From positions 62,001-126,000 of the forward strand of contig NZ_JOMF01000007.1 of assembly GCF_000711215.1 (NCBI RefSeq): DNA of 64,000 bases, in the 5' to 3' direction. The position numbers and the translations under genes were made by a program. The number at the start of each line of letters is the position of its first letter. Position 1 is the stretch's first letter. The notes beneath the pieces were generated by a model. The model saw only the letters and a program-made list of their open reading frames with translations. It made no database searches and was not told the origin of the DNA. Shown here piece by piece: positions 16,558 to 26,171 of this stretch. This DNA comes from Methanomicrobium mobile BP. GTDB taxonomy: Archaea; Halobacteriota; Methanomicrobia; Methanomicrobiales; Methanomicrobiaceae.

Positions 16558-18816
16558 ATGGGTTCAAGGGTATCCGGACGGATTGTCATAAAGGGAATTG
16601 TGCAGGGGGTCGGTTTCCGACCGTTTGTATACTCGCAGGCGAAGCTGTACGGCATACGCGGCAGTGTAAAAAATCTCGGCAGCGAAGTGAGCATTATCGC
16701 CCTCGGCAGTCGTTTTGAGGAATTTTTGAAGGCGGTATCGGTCGGCACCGTTCTCTCGAAGATAGACAGCGTCGAGGTCTTTGATATAGATGATTCCGTG
16801 GCGGAAAGCGATTTCGGCGGCGGGTTCGTTATAGAAAAGAGCGGCAGGAGCGATTCGCTTACGGGATTCATACCCGCGGATGTCGCAATCTGCGATGAAT
16901 GCGTGAAGGATATCTTCGAGAAGGGCGGGCGCTACGAGGGATACTGGGCAACCTCGTGCGTCAACTGCGGACCGCGTTACAGCATTATCCGCGAAGTTCC
17001 CTACGACCGCGAACGCACGACCATGGATGAGTTTCCGATGTGCGATGGCTGTCGCGGGGAGTATGAGAGCCCGCAGTCGAGGCGGCATCATGCGCAGACC
17101 ATAGCCTGCAATGCCTGCGGTCCGAAGTTGTTTCTGCTTGACAGTGACGGCAATGACCTTAAATCAGCATCGCCCACAGACGATGCCGCAAGACTCCTCG
17201 ACGAAGGTCATATCGTCGCGATAAAGGGTATCGGCGGTTACCACATCGCATGCATCGAGTCCTCCGCCGTTAAACTCAAGACAGCTCTGGGAAGAACCGA
17301 GCAGGCGCTGGCAATAATGGCAACCGAAGATACGGTCGCGGATATTGCCGTTGTCGGCGCCGGCGAACACGCGATTCTGAACGGTCCCGAGCATCCGATT
17401 GTCGTATTATACAAGAAAGACAGGGATTCGCACCGCGAGATATCAAATCTCGACACAATCGGCTGTATGCTTCCGTATACGGGTCTTCATCATCTGCTCT
17501 TCTCGAAGCTTAAGAACCGGATTCTTATAATGACCAGCGCAAATGCGCCCGGAAACCCGATGATTACCGATACGGAGAAGGCGGTTGCGAAGCTGAAGGG
17601 CTGTGTCGATTATTATCTTGCGCACGACCGCACGATTCTCAACCGCTGCGATGATTCCGTCGTGCGTGAAGGCTACATAATAAGGCTTTCAAGAGGATAT
17701 GCGCCGAAGAGAGTGAACATTAATCTCGGAAAGGACTGCATTCTGGGCACGGGACCCGAACTTTACACGACGGTATCCGTCTATAAGAACGGGTTCTGCT
17801 GCACTTCGCCGCATATAGGGAATATCAAGAATCCGCAGACTCTTGAGTATCTGGAGGATACGGTCGGCAATCTGAAGACGCTTCTGGGAGCGGATTTTGA
17901 CGTGATTGCGCATGACATGCACCCGCAGTTTTTGTCAACGCGGTTTGCGAGGCGGCTTTCGGATGAGACGGGCGCGGAGACCGTCGCGGTTCAGCACCAC
18001 CGCGCCCATATCGCGGCGGCGTTCTCAAAATATGCGGCTGAGGACGCGGGGCGCAACTGCGTGGGCATTGCTCTCGACGGCGTTGGTCTCGGCGATGACG
18101 GGACGGTCTGGGGCGGGGAGATATTCATCGGCGATATCCTTAACCTCAGGCGCGTCGGTCACCTCGAGAGCGTGAAGATGCCGGGCGGAGACCTCGCGAC
18201 CGTATACCCCGAAAGGATGCTTTACGGCATGCTTCCCTGCGAAGATACCGCAAACCTTCTCTTAAATCGCGGGTGGAAGGATTCCGAGCTTGCGATCCTC
18301 GATAAGCAGATAGAACGCGGCTTCAATGTGCCGCTTACGAGCAGCGCCGGAAGAGTCCTCGATGCCGCTTCCGCACTATTGGGTATCTGCCGCGAGCGCA
18401 CATATGACGGCGAGCCCGCAATGAAGCTCGAGGCGGCGGCATCCGCGGGACGGGCGGAGAAATGGGAGAGTGTCGTTACCCGCGACGGCGGTATGAGCGT
18501 CCTTTCTACATCGGCACTCCTTAAGAATGCGCTTGCGGCTAAGAATGCGGGCAGAAGCATAAACGACATTGCCGCAAGCGTCCAGTTCAACCTTGCCGAC
18601 GGCTTTGCGGAGATTGCGGTGGAGAAGGCTCTCGATGCCGGCATAAAAGATGTCGTTCTCTCGGGCGGCGTCTGTATAAATCACACAATCCGCGAGACCA
18701 TAGTAAGAAAGGTCTCGGATGCGGGACTGAACATGATAATAAACCGCGAGTATCCCTTCGGCGACGGCTGCATTTCCTACGGTCAGTGCGTCTATGCGGG
18801 GCTTCTCAGGCGTTGA
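16558..18816 (+). CDS. hypF: Carbamoyltransferase HypF, [NiFe]-hydrogenase maturation
   Basis: A 752-residue full-length HypF. It makes carbamoyl-AMP from carbamoyl phosphate and passes the carbamoyl group to the HypE C-terminus, the source of the cyanide ligands of [NiFe] hydrogenases. Domains in order are acylphosphatase (8-92, GIVQGVGFRPFVY), two zinc fingers (CDEC 112-115, CVNC 134-137, CDGC 162-165, CNAC 184-187), YrdC-like (about 200-380) and Kae1-like (about 400-752, with QHHRAHIAA and GLGDDGTVWGGE). The ATG follows GGAGGAAG. It stands alone; hypB lies 31 kb away in the window and other hyp genes are not seen. Confidence 0.96.
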   Translation: MGSRVSGRIVIKGIVQGVGFRPFVYSQAKLYGIRGSVKNLGSEVSIIALGSRFEEFLKAVSVGTVLSKIDSVEVFDIDDSVAESDFGGGFVIEKSGRSDSLTGFIPADVAICDECVKDIFEKGGRYEGYWATSCVNCGPRYSIIREVPYDRERTTMDEFPMCDGCRGEYESPQSRRHHAQTIACNACGPKLFLLDSDGNDLKSASPTDDAARLLDEGHIVAIKGIGGYHIACIESSAVKLKTALGRTEQALAIMATEDTVADIAVVGAGEHAILNGPEHPIVVLYKKDRDSHREISNLDTIGCMLPYTGLHHLLFSKLKNRILIMTSANAPGNPMITDTEKAVAKLKGCVDYYLAHDRTILNRCDDSVVREGYIIRLSRGYAPKRVNINLGKDCILGTGPELYTTVSVYKNGFCCTSPHIGNIKNPQTLEYLEDTVGNLKTLLGADFDVIAHDMHPQFLSTRFARRLSDETGAETVAVQHHRAHIAAAFSKYAAEDAGRNCVGIALDGVGLGDDGTVWGGEIFIGDILNLRRVGHLESVKMPGGDLATVYPERMLYGMLPCEDTANLLLNRGWKDSELAILDKQIERGFNVPLTSSAGRVLDAASALLGICRERTYDGEPAMKLEAAASAGRAEKWESVVTRDGGMSVLSTSALLKNALAAKNAGRSINDIAASVQFNLADGFAEIAVEKALDAGIKDVVLSGGVCINHTIRETIVRKVSDAGLNMIINREYPFGDGCISYGQCVYAGLLRR

Positions 18817-18968
18817 TGCGACAGAGCACCAAAACGAGCACAAAATTGCGGCAAACAGTTACAAACTGTGACTGACTGTGGGAAAAGCGGTGGAAAATCC
18901 TGAAACGCCCGAAAACAGATTATAAAAACGAAATAAAATAATTTTTCAGGATTTGTCCTGAAATGAAT

Positions 18969-19640
18969 TTACTCTCTCTTTGCAAGATATGCGATACCGA
19001 GAATACCCAGTATTAGACCTGCAAAGATGCTTACCGCCGACAGAGGTGACGCGGGTGTTACGGGTGTTACCGGAGTAAGTGTCGCATGAAGCTTAACGGT
19101 CTCGCCCGCCTTGGGATATTCCATAATCTGAGCGGTAAAGGTTGTGTAACCGTCTTTCTTTACGATGTAGGTTGTGTAGGGCGTGCCCGTGACATAGACG
19201 GGGACGGTAAGTTCTCCGCCGGCGATAGTGCCTTTGTAGTCTTCGTTAAAGTAGACCTGTGCGCCGTCGACGTTACAGTAGACAATGTATTCGCCCATGT
19301 TACCGCCGATAGGAGCCTGTGTCGGTTCGGGTGTAAGGGTTGCATATACGTCAGCATAGTTTCCGGCACCCGGGTGCGGCATATTACCCGACCACGGTGT
19401 GTAACCGTTGCTCTGAACCGAGATTGTTCTGTAGGGTGTGCCTGTCGTGTAGACATATCCGAGAAGAACTCCGTTCTGGATTGCTCCCTTGTAATCGCTG
19501 TCAAAGTATACGCTTGCACCTTCAACATTGCAGTGCACGATGATAAGACTCTGATCTCCGCCGATCTCGTAAGCGACCGCAGGTGCGGCAACGGCAAGGA
19601 GGAGTCCGAGACCCAAAATTAACGCAAATATTTTCTTCAA
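18969..19640 (-). CDS. PEGA-domain surface protein, C-terminal anchor
   Basis: A 223-residue exported protein with signal peptide (1-23), two PEGA-type repeats (about 32-110 and 115-188) and a C-terminal membrane segment ending in AKRE. The repeats share the pattern VHCNVEGASVYFDSDYKG / VYCNVDGAQVYFNEDYKG and TGTPY. PEGA domains are beta-sandwich modules of bacterial and archaeal surface proteins. The start is TTG, chosen because AGGTGAT stands just before it. A larger multi-PEGA relative is at 40464-41831. Confidence 0.8.
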   Translation of the reverse strand: MKKIFALILGLGLLLAVAAPAVAYEIGGDQSLIIVHCNVEGASVYFDSDYKGAIQNGVLLGYVYTTGTPYRTISVQSNGYTPWSGNMPHPGAGNYADVYATLTPEPTQAPIGGNMGEYIVYCNVDGAQVYFNEDYKGTIAGGELTVPVYVTGTPYTTYIVKKDGYTTFTAQIMEYPKAGETVKLHATLTPVTPVTPASPLSAVSIFAGLILGILGIAYLAKRE

Positions 19641-20013
19641 ACTATCACCTGATTGTGATAACAGAAATAGCGCTTTTTAGAGTATAAGTCTATCTATTGG
19701 AATTCTCTCTTAAACCGTGAATAAAACCCGTTTATCTCTCGGAATATCCGCGCTTTGCAATATCTCACGACCTCTGTCACTGACGGCATGTTAATCGGGT
19801 TAAGTAAATCCCGTATCTGCGGGCGGAAATGAATGTCGTGACCGTTGATGAACGCTATTATTGTAAATATATCCTATTGGCGTTAGTGAACGTAATAACC
19901 GTAAAAGAACTCTATTCGCAGATGAATAATCGAAAGATATAATCGAAAGTTAAAATGTTAAAAAGTCGTAAAACAGATTTGCGTAAATTGATTTTGTCGA
20001 AAAAAAGGTGGAT
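19641..20013. other. Intergenic region between PEGA gene and ribosomal protein L12
   Basis: About 370 bp with no gene seen. It holds the PEGA gene promoter (minus-strand CTTATACTC near 19680-19690) and the end of the ribosomal operon with its terminator. Weak direct repeats such as TAATCGAAAG (19927-19946) are present. Confidence 0.45.
20000..20006 (-). terminator. U-run terminator of the L11-L1-L10-L12 operon
   Basis: Seven consecutive T on the minus strand follow the L12 stop by eight bases. This is the simple U-tract form of archaeal termination. Confidence 0.5.
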
Positions 20014-20331
20014 TTATCCGAAGAGAGCTCCGAGTCCAGCCATTCCGCTTTCCTCGTCTGCCTTCTCTTCCTCTGCCTTCTTCTCAGGTGCCGCTTCAGC
20101 TGCTGCCGGAGCCGCTGCGCCTGCTGCTGCCGCCGGTGCTGCAGCTACTGCCGCAACTGCCGATTTCTCGATTGCTTCCGCAATGTTAACGCCGTCAAGT
20201 GCTGCGATGAGTGCTTTTACACGGCTGCCGTCGACTGCGATACCTGCTGCTGTCATGACTTTTGTGACAGCATCTTCTGTTACTTCCTTACCTGCGCTGT
20301 GCAGAATAAGTGCTGCATAGATGTATTCCAT
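20014..20331 (-). CDS. rpl12: Ribosomal stalk protein L12 (P1 type)
   Basis: A 105-residue acidic archaeal P1/L12. The N-terminal dimerisation region ([19 protein letters not shown]) binds L10, followed by an Ala-rich hinge, a Glu/Lys-rich segment and the translation-factor-binding tail ending in MAGLGALFG. The ATG at 20331 is chosen because AGGTGA lies five bases before it; a GTG inside this AGGTGA would add three residues. It closes the L11-L1-L10-L12 operon, 41 bp after L10. Confidence 0.95.
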   Translation of the reverse strand: MEYIYAALILHSAGKEVTEDAVTKVMTAAGIAVDGSRVKALIAALDGVNIAEAIEKSAVAAVAAAPAAAAGAAAPAAAEAAPEKKAEEEKADEESGMAGLGALFG

Positions 20332-20372
20332 TTTATTCACCTAATTTTGAAATTTGATATATTTTTATTTCC

Positions 20373-21221
20373 TTACTCAGTAAGTGCTTTTACGGTCACC
20401 GATTCGCGCTGTGCACGACCGATGATAAGTTCAATAACGTCCTTCTCGTAGATTGCCGCCTCGACTGCAAGGTTCTTGGCCTCGCGAACAGCTTTACCGA
20501 TAATGGCTTCGGCTGTTGTCTTGGTCGGGATAGCTGCATTGACCGACAGGTTGAATGCCTGTTTGCCTGCGAGAGTGAGTTTGTTCATGAACTCGGTCTC
20601 ATCAATTGCCAGTGTAGAGGGCTCAAAGAATGTGCCTTCATAGTAAGCAACCTGGAGGTTCAAACCTACGTCGATTGTCTTAATATCAAGTTTTGCGAGC
20701 ACATCAGCGAGTTTCTCGCTGATGACGTCGCCTGCTTTGGCAACAGTCTTTGTCTCACGAATAACGACTTTTCCGCCTTCGATAGCGGCAGGAATGCCTG
20801 CCTGCTGGAGAGTACCCACGATAGGTCCGGGCGGGAATGCGGTAGGTCCTTTCGGAACAACCACGTCTTCCGGTGCGACATCGCCGGGCTTGGCGATCAT
20901 CTTTGTCATGGTCTCCTGAAGCTTCTTGTAAAGCTTGAACGGATTTTCGTTCGTGTAGATCATTGCGCTCTGACCGTCGACATACTCGCTTGTCTTGCTG
21001 ATGTCGCCGCCGAGCTGTGCAAATGCGTGCTCGATAAGAGTGTTCCTGGTCATCTTGATGACCGCGGTTCCGCGGAGATCGCGGCGCATCTGCTGAAGCT
21101 GGCTTGCCGGAATACCGTGCAGGTCGACAAGACCCGTGAGTTTGTATTCGCCGGAAAGGCGCTTAATCTGCTCTACTTCATCCTGTTTCCACTGTGGAAG
21201 GTGGTGTGTATATAATACCAT
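20373..21221 (-). CDS. rpl10: Ribosomal protein L10 (P0 type)
   Basis: A 282-residue stalk base protein P0/L10. It binds 23S rRNA through its N-terminal domain and carries the L12 dimers through its C-terminal helices. Family motifs include HGIPASQLQQMRRDLRG (about 54-70) and the PKGPTAFPPGP segment. The end shown, ITVKALTE-type without a long Ala-rich, FG-ending tail, is shorter than in many archaea, so the L12-type C-terminal extension is missing. L1 lies 1 bp upstream. Confidence 0.94.
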   Translation of the reverse strand: MVLYTHHLPQWKQDEVEQIKRLSGEYKLTGLVDLHGIPASQLQQMRRDLRGTAVIKMTRNTLIEHAFAQLGGDISKTSEYVDGQSAMIYTNENPFKLYKKLQETMTKMIAKPGDVAPEDVVVPKGPTAFPPGPIVGTLQQAGIPAAIEGGKVVIRETKTVAKAGDVISEKLADVLAKLDIKTIDVGLNLQVAYYEGTFFEPSTLAIDETEFMNKLTLAGKQAFNLSVNAAIPTKTTAEAIIGKAVREAKNLAVEAAIYEKDVIELIIGRAQRESVTVKALTE

Positions 21222-21222
21222 A

Positions 21223-21867
21223 TTACATCAACCTCACTGACGGACCCATGGATGTTTTTACGTAAACCGAGCGAATGTTCATCTCACCGCTCTCAAGGTG
21301 ACCTTCGACCTTTCGCAGGACCGCGTCGATGTTATCGGTTAAATCCTCAAGGGACTGGGAAGCACTGCCGATTCTTACATGGAATGTCTTCTTGTCCTTC
21401 GATCTGAATTTGACCGAGTTTCTTAAACGCTCTACGATTGGTCCGATGTCAAGTCCCTGAGGAATCGGCTGCGGCATCTTACCGCGCGGACCCAGACGGG
21501 TACCCAAGTAACGACCGACAAGCGGCATTACTGCTGTTTCGGCAAGGAAATACGAATATTCATCCGCAATCTTTCTTGCCTCACGCGGTGATCCTCCGAG
21601 ACGCTCGATTTCTTCTGGCCCTATGATGAGTTCCACTTTTGCAGCTTTTGCCTGAGTGGTGATATCTCCTTTTCCGAGAACGGCGATCTTCTGGACACGT
21701 CCCGTTCCCTTAGGCAGAATCATAGTCTCATCTATACGGTTTTTCGGCTGCGCCATATCGATGTTCTTCAGGTTGAATGTAATCTCTACACTCTCCGTGA
21801 ACTTTCGTTTCGGCGCCTTTTCTATAGCCTCTGTTACGGCCTTTAGAATCTGGACCCTTTCAACCAT
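21223..21867 (-). CDS. rpl1: Ribosomal protein L1
   Basis: A 214-residue L1, the protein of the mobile L1 stalk. The two-domain order is normal, with KRKFTESVEITFNLK at the start, GRYLGTRLGPRGKMP near 115-130 (the rRNA-contact loop) and GSASQSLEDLTDNI near the end. In methanogens L1 also represses its own operon by binding an mRNA copy of its rRNA site; I did not identify that site here. It lies 64 bp after L11 and 1 bp before L10. Confidence 0.95.
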   Translation of the reverse strand: MVERVQILKAVTEAIEKAPKRKFTESVEITFNLKNIDMAQPKNRIDETMILPKGTGRVQKIAVLGKGDITTQAKAAKVELIIGPEEIERLGGSPREARKIADEYSYFLAETAVMPLVGRYLGTRLGPRGKMPQPIPQGLDIGPIVERLRNSVKFRSKDKKTFHVRIGSASQSLEDLTDNIDAVLRKVEGHLESGEMNIRSVYVKTSMGPSVRLM

Positions 21868-21931
21868 CTAATTTCCTCCATAGTTCAACGACTCGAGATT
21901 ATCGAATCTTCTATGGGTCTTCATAGTCTAT

Positions 21932-22405
21932 TCATGCTAACTTACTGTCGTATTCGCCTGCATCGATGAGAGCAAAGATATCCTTCGGATTCTTGCCGTC
22001 AACCGTGACGCCTACGCTTACACATGAACCTATGACCTCTTTGACGGCGGTCTTCAGCTCATACGAAAGCATGTCGTCGAACTTCATGCGGGCAATGCGG
22101 ACAGCAGCTTCAAACGGTAAATTGCCAACCTTGTTTGTGTTGGGTTCTCCGGAACCTTTCTCAAGGCCGCACTCTTTTATGATGAGTGACGTTGCCGGAG
22201 GAACACCCACGGAAATTGTAAATTGCTTTTTGTCGTCGACTTCGACTTTTACAGGAACCTGCATACCGTTGAATTCTGCGGTCTTCTTGTTTATCTCGTC
22301 AACTACGGCTTTTACATTAATTCCGAGAGGTCCTAATGCCGGTCCCAACGGAGGACCTGCAGTAGCTTTACCGCCGGGTACCAATACCTCGACTACTTCT
22401 CCCAT
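21932..22405 (-). CDS. rpl11: Ribosomal protein L11
   Basis: A 157-residue archaeal L11, part of the GTPase-associated centre. The Gly/Pro-rich [18 protein letters not shown] segment (about 13-30) and the rRNA-binding C-terminal domain are intact. First gene of the L11-L1-L10-L12 block, it follows Spt5 after a gap of about 160 bp that probably holds its own promoter. AGGTGATACAC stands before the ATG. Confidence 0.95.
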   Translation of the reverse strand: MGEVVEVLVPGGKATAGPPLGPALGPLGINVKAVVDEINKKTAEFNGMQVPVKVEVDDKKQFTISVGVPPATSLIIKECGLEKGSGEPNTNKVGNLPFEAAVRIARMKFDDMLSYELKTAVKEVIGSCVSVGVTVDGKNPKDIFALIDAGEYDSKLA

Positions 22406-22485
22406 TGTGTATCACCTTTCGCTTCCGTGCCGGAATCTGATACCCGACACTAAGCTTGGGTCTTAAAATGTTTGAACTGTACTGA

Positions 22486-22494
22486 CTTAAATGT
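22486..22494 (-). promoter_or_regulatory. Possible promoter of the L11 operon
   Basis: The 160-bp gap before L11 contains minus-strand ACATTTAAG at a distance allowing a leader of about 60 nt. Weak match, assigned because the gap is too long for simple coupling. Confidence 0.3.
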
Positions 22495-22564
22495 ATCAAT
22501 ATGTTCGGCGGAATAATCCTCAAAAATCCCGTAAAATATCCGAAAAAACAGAGTTGTAAAAAAT

Positions 22565-23041
22565 TTATTCGTGGGTCTTGTCGATAACGCGCACGTTGTC
22601 GCCGCGCACCGTAATCGGGATAGGAACCATGCTCTCGTAGAGTTCGACGGTTATCTCTTCTTTTGAGGTGTCGACACGCTTGACGACTGCCTTCTCGCCC
22701 TTGAACGGACCGGCAATGAGCTCTACGATTGTTCCCTCGTCTATGCCGGTGACGACCGGTTTCGGGACAAGGAAGTGCTCTATCTCGGAGAATGCCATCT
22801 CGCCTTTTACGACCGCACGCGCATTCGGAACCATCTCGCGAAGCTGCTCTATACGTGCAATGGAGTCGGGACTCTCGATAAGGACGTAACCTTTCAGTTC
22901 GTCGGGCGCCATTACGGCAACAACGCGGATCTCGTCATGGTCTTCCAGAGCCTTTACAATGTTGTCAACCACCGTGCGCTCCTGTTTGGCGGTTGTCTTC
23001 ATTGCATAGATCGTGGTCTTTATCTCTTCTGCATCAGTCAT
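22565..23041 (-). CDS. spt5: Transcription elongation factor Spt5 (NusG)
   Basis: A 158-residue archaeal Spt5 with an N-terminal NGN domain (about 10-95, including TTAKQERTVVDNI) and one KOW domain (about 105-150, starting IVELIAGPFKGEKAVV). With Spt4 it clamps RNA polymerase and raises processivity. It lies between SecE and L11 in the conserved archaeal order. The short acidic N-terminus before ATG 23041 is family-typical. Confidence 0.95.
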   Translation of the reverse strand: MTDAEEIKTTIYAMKTTAKQERTVVDNIVKALEDHDEIRVVAVMAPDELKGYVLIESPDSIARIEQLREMVPNARAVVKGEMAFSEIEHFLVPKPVVTGIDEGTIVELIAGPFKGEKAVVKRVDTSKEEITVELYESMVPIPITVRGDNVRVIDKTHE

Positions 23042-23084
23042 TTTATAATCCTGTAAAATATTGAAAGATTTTTAGGGGTTGATT

Positions 23085-23258
23085 TTATGGGAGTATGAGG
23101 AATATTTCGTAGATGATAAAACCGATAATACCTATTATTGCGATACCAGCCGCAGCTACTACTGCAATCTTCTGAAACTCTTCTCTGGTCGGTGTTCTTG
23201 CCAATTTAAGAACACGAATGTATTTTTTGAATAAATCTTCATCGAATTTAAATGCCAT
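23085..23258 (-). CDS. secE: Protein translocase subunit SecE (Sec61 gamma)
   Basis: A 57-residue single-span subunit of the SecYEG channel. The amphipathic N-terminal helix with KKYIRVLKLARTPTREEF and the following membrane segment VVAAAGIAIIGIIGFIIYEI match archaeal SecE. The product is short but complete. It starts 9 bp after the ftsZ stop, with AAGGTGAAGAC before the ATG, and ends 43 bp before spt5. Confidence 0.93.
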   Translation of the reverse strand: MAFKFDEDLFKKYIRVLKLARTPTREEFQKIAVVAAAGIAIIGIIGFIIYEIFLILP

Positions 23259-23267
23259 TTAATGTCT

Positions 23268-24386
23268 TCACCTTAAAAAGTCGATATCGTACTCGCGCTC
23301 AGATGTTGGCTTGCGAACATTATAATCTTCACTTCTGCCGTATATCTGCGGTGAGCTGACACCCGTCACGACAAGCATGGTGCGCATCCGTCCGTGCATG
23401 TCCGGATCGACCTGTGCTCCCCAGATTATGCGTGCTTCCGGATCAATGCGGTCGCAGACTTCCTGCACCACACCCTCGGCTTCTTCCATTGTCATGTCCG
23501 GACCGCCGACGACGTTGACAAGCGCGGCTGTCGCGTTTGTGATGTCAACGTCGAGTAACGGTGACCTCAATGCCTTTTTAACGGAATCTGCTGCCTTATC
23601 TTCGCTGTCGCTCTCGCCCATGCCTATCATGGCGACGCCGCCGCGCTCCATGACCGTGCGGATATCGGCGAAGTCGAGGTTGACCATTCCGGGCTGGGTA
23701 ATCAGTTCGGTAATTCCTTTGACGGCACGCATGAGGACCTCATCGGCGACCTTGAATGCCGCGTGGAGCGGAAGTCTGGGGACGACCTCGAGGAGTCTGT
23801 CGTTGGGCACGACGATTACGGTGTCGGCAACGTCACGGAGGCGTTCGAGACCCGCTTCGGCGTTTTCAAGCCTGATTGCACCTTCCGAGCGGAACGGAAG
23901 CGTTACGATTGCGATTGTGAGCGCACCCTGGTCGCGTGCGGCTTTGGCGATAATCGGCGCCGAACCCGTACCAGTTCCGCCGCCGAGACCTGCCGTGATA
24001 AAGACCATGTCGCTGTTTGCGAGCAGCGCGCGGATCTCTTCGTCGTTCTCGAGAGCCGCCTCTTCTCCGACCTGCGGGACCGAACCTGCACCGAAGCCCT
24101 TTGTCTTGATGCGTCCGATAAGGATTCTCTTGTCTGCTTTTGTTCTGATAAGGTGCTGTGCATCGGTATTGACTGCAAAGAGCTTTGCACCGTCGATACC
24201 TTCTTCGTACATGCGTGTGACCGTGTTTGATCCGCCGCCGCCGCATCCGACTACCGAGATCTCGGTGCGCATCGAGTTCAGAAGATCCATGAGTTCCTGA
24301 TCTTCGTCGCCTTTGCCGCTGTCTACAATCATTTCCGTGTCGGCATTTGCCCTGCTGAGCGCTTCTTCAACTATTGATTTCATCAT
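23268..24386 (-). CDS. ftsZ: Cell-division GTPase FtsZ
   Basis: A 372-residue canonical FtsZ that polymerises with GTP into the division ring. T1 GCGGGGSN (47-54), T4 GGGTGTG (135-141) and the T7 loop NLDFAD (236-241) that completes the GTPase site of the next subunit are all intact. An N-terminal extension of about 40 mostly acidic residues precedes the core. The start overlaps the dtdA stop (ATGA), and secE follows at 9 bp, so cell division and secretion genes share a transcript with Spt5. The window also codes for two CetZ-like proteins. Confidence 0.96.
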   Translation of the reverse strand: MMKSIVEEALSRANADTEMIVDSGKGDEDQELMDLLNSMRTEISVVGCGGGGSNTVTRMYEEGIDGAKLFAVNTDAQHLIRTKADKRILIGRIKTKGFGAGSVPQVGEEAALENDEEIRALLANSDMVFITAGLGGGTGTGSAPIIAKAARDQGALTIAIVTLPFRSEGAIRLENAEAGLERLRDVADTVIVVPNDRLLEVVPRLPLHAAFKVADEVLMRAVKGITELITQPGMVNLDFADIRTVMERGGVAMIGMGESDSEDKAADSVKKALRSPLLDVDITNATAALVNVVGGPDMTMEEAEGVVQEVCDRIDPEARIIWGAQVDPDMHGRMRTMLVVTGVSSPQIYGRSEDYNVRKPTSEREYDIDFLR

Positions 24387-25840
24387 AGGTATTTCTCCAA
24401 CCCCTTAATGCGGATTACCTTTGTAATTTGATTTGAAACCATTTCCGGCGTTATTGTCTTACCGTTAAGGTTTATCTCAAAACCTGCCGCAAGCTTTCCA
24501 AAGGACGGACCTTTTGGCACCCCCAACTCTGTTGCTTTGGCAGGGTCAAATCTGACTTTTTTGAGAATCAAAGTGTCACCCTCAATGGCGGTGCCACTTT
24601 CCTTGTGTAATATCTTGACGCATAAAGATATTAAATCATTTATTGTTTGTTCTCCGAACTCTTCATAGGTTATAAATGCCGGCTCCAAAATTCCGTTTTT
24701 CGAGAAGAGTGCGGCAAGTTTCATGGATTCCATTCCCTCAACCGTTCCTTTCGGGTCGGTTTTGTATGCTTCCGCGACGAGTTCGGGATCAATCCCGATT
24801 ATTACGGGCGTCTTTTCCGCGTGTTTCTTTGAATCCGGTTGTGTATCCGTGAGTGCAAAGATACGGTAATTCAGTTTCGGGTATTTTTCGGAGACGAACC
24901 TGCGGATTTTCACGCAGTTCTCCCACGATATGTCTTTTATCTCCTTTATCTCCCCTTCCGTGAGTATTGGAATATCCGCGTATCGGCTCTCTTTGAAGAC
25001 GGATTCGAGTCGTTTAAGTTCCTGCGCATTGAGTGCTTTTCTGTCGATGTAGGCGGCATCCGCATGCGTCCTCTCAATCATGAGTTCGAGTGAACTTACG
25101 GTGATGCCGGCTATCTCTCTCGTATGCGCAATATGCCCGAATGCTCCTTTTGAGTCGAGAGAGATATCGGTCTGGCGTGCGGCATAGTGCGTGCCGCCGA
25201 GCCCTATGAGGCGGATGACGTCATTGAGGGTGTCGTTATCAAGGGAGAGCGCGTCGAGGACGGCGCCGGCGACAAGTTCGCCCGCGGCATCGTCCTGCCA
25301 TTCGTCGATTGTGCTTCCTATCTCCACGAAGAGCGAGGGCGTCCTGAGGTCGGTGGGTCCGTGGTGCGTGACCTCATAGGAGAGGCGGTATCTGCCGATA
25401 TCGTCCTGCGCTTCTTCGTCCGTGACGTCCGTGCCCGCAGTTTCGTCTGCAGTATCATCTTTGGTTGCCGCCGCTTTCAATCGCCGGTTCATTGCGTTGA
25501 GCACCGCATGCATCATCGCGGGCGCCGCCGTCGCAAGTTCACGGTCGTTTCCGCCGAGCATTGCCTTGCCGTAGTTGCCTGTGGCGTGGACCGTGAGCGC
25601 CGGCGTCGGATTCTGACTGGAGTGGCGCGATATGAACATTATGAGGTCGCAGTCAGTGCGGTCGTCAAGCCCTTTCTCGTAGATAAGCCTGTCCTCGGCC
25701 TGGAGGAACAGGAGTGTGTGACTTTTGAAGGCAACCGTTTCGCTCTCACCGACTGTCTCCTTTCCAAGACGCTTTAACAGATGTTTTCTGATGTTGCATC
25801 CCGCAATATCCGTCTTTGAGTTAATTATCGCTATTTTCAT
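24383..25840 (-). CDS. dtdA: D-aminoacyl-tRNA deacylase, archaeal DtdA type
   Basis: A 485-residue protein whose first about 290 residues match the archaeal/plant D-aminoacyl-tRNA deacylase, with [22 protein letters not shown] (quoted in part: ISRHSS and VHATGN) and LGGTHYAAR as zinc-site motifs. The enzyme removes D-amino acids mischarged on tRNA. Residues 120-150 form an acidic low-complexity insert. The C-terminal 190 residues are an extension seen in some methanogen members; function unknown. It is first in the dtdA-ftsZ-secE-spt5 unit. Confidence 0.9.
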   Translation of the reverse strand: MKIAIINSKTDIAGCNIRKHLLKRLGKETVGESETVAFKSHTLLFLQAEDRLIYEKGLDDRTDCDLIMFISRHSSQNPTPALTVHATGNYGKAMLGGNDRELATAAPAMMHAVLNAMNRRLKAAATKDDTADETAGTDVTDEEAQDDIGRYRLSYEVTHHGPTDLRTPSLFVEIGSTIDEWQDDAAGELVAGAVLDALSLDNDTLNDVIRLIGLGGTHYAARQTDISLDSKGAFGHIAHTREIAGITVSSLELMIERTHADAAYIDRKALNAQELKRLESVFKESRYADIPILTEGEIKEIKDISWENCVKIRRFVSEKYPKLNYRIFALTDTQPDSKKHAEKTPVIIGIDPELVAEAYKTDPKGTVEGMESMKLAALFSKNGILEPAFITYEEFGEQTINDLISLCVKILHKESGTAIEGDTLILKKVRFDPAKATELGVPKGPSFGKLAAGFEINLNGKTITPEMVSNQITKVIRIKGLEKYL

Positions 25841-25910
25841 ATTTTCCCTAATTATCAGATTTTTGTCTTAATCATGTCATTATCTTGTCTTAATCTTGTA
25901 TTTATTCGAA

Positions 25911-25947
25911 ATAATCGTCAATAATCGTCAATAATCGTCAGTAATCG
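25911..25947. repeat. 10-bp tandem repeat
   Basis: ATAATCGTCA occurs three times exactly and a fourth time in part (GTAATCGTTT). It lies about 70-105 bp upstream of dtdA. Confidence 0.85.
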
Positions 25948-26066
25948 TTTTATGTGATTATCTTCTCCGCGGTATGGTTACAGCGATAATATTGATTCGC
26001 AAAAGTAATCAAAATTATTCAGGCATGGTCATGAGTGCAATATAATGTATATGTATGTGCCGACAC

Positions 26067-26104
26067 ATCACGGTATACGAAGTATCGTGATCTACTTAAA
26101 AGTT
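26067..26104 (+). promoter_or_regulatory. ileS promoter with upstream inverted repeat
   Basis: ATCACGGTATAC and GTATCGTGAT (26067-26091) form an imperfect inverted repeat directly upstream of a TATA-like stretch ACTTAAAAG (about 26094-26102). The spacing, with the repeat against the box, fits a transcription factor acting on TBP/TFB binding. The expected mRNA leader is about 45 nt. Confidence 0.4.
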
Positions 26105-26171
26105 TGATGTAAACTGAAAAATACTATCTTTAAAGAGAGACATACATTAACGGACTATCGAGGGATCACAT

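Larger units (their letters stand above)
25841..26171. other. Divergent intergenic region, dtdA and ileS
   Basis: About 330 bp without a gene. It holds a 10-bp tandem repeat (25911-25947), an AT-rich promoter region, and the inverted repeat and TATA-like box serving ileS (26067-26104). I see no tRNA or small RNA. Confidence 0.5.

Noticed and set aside
26105-26171. T-box or riboswitch before ileS
   Set aside because: The expected leader is short and shows no specifier-loop or conserved T-box structure; archaea are not known to use T-boxes.
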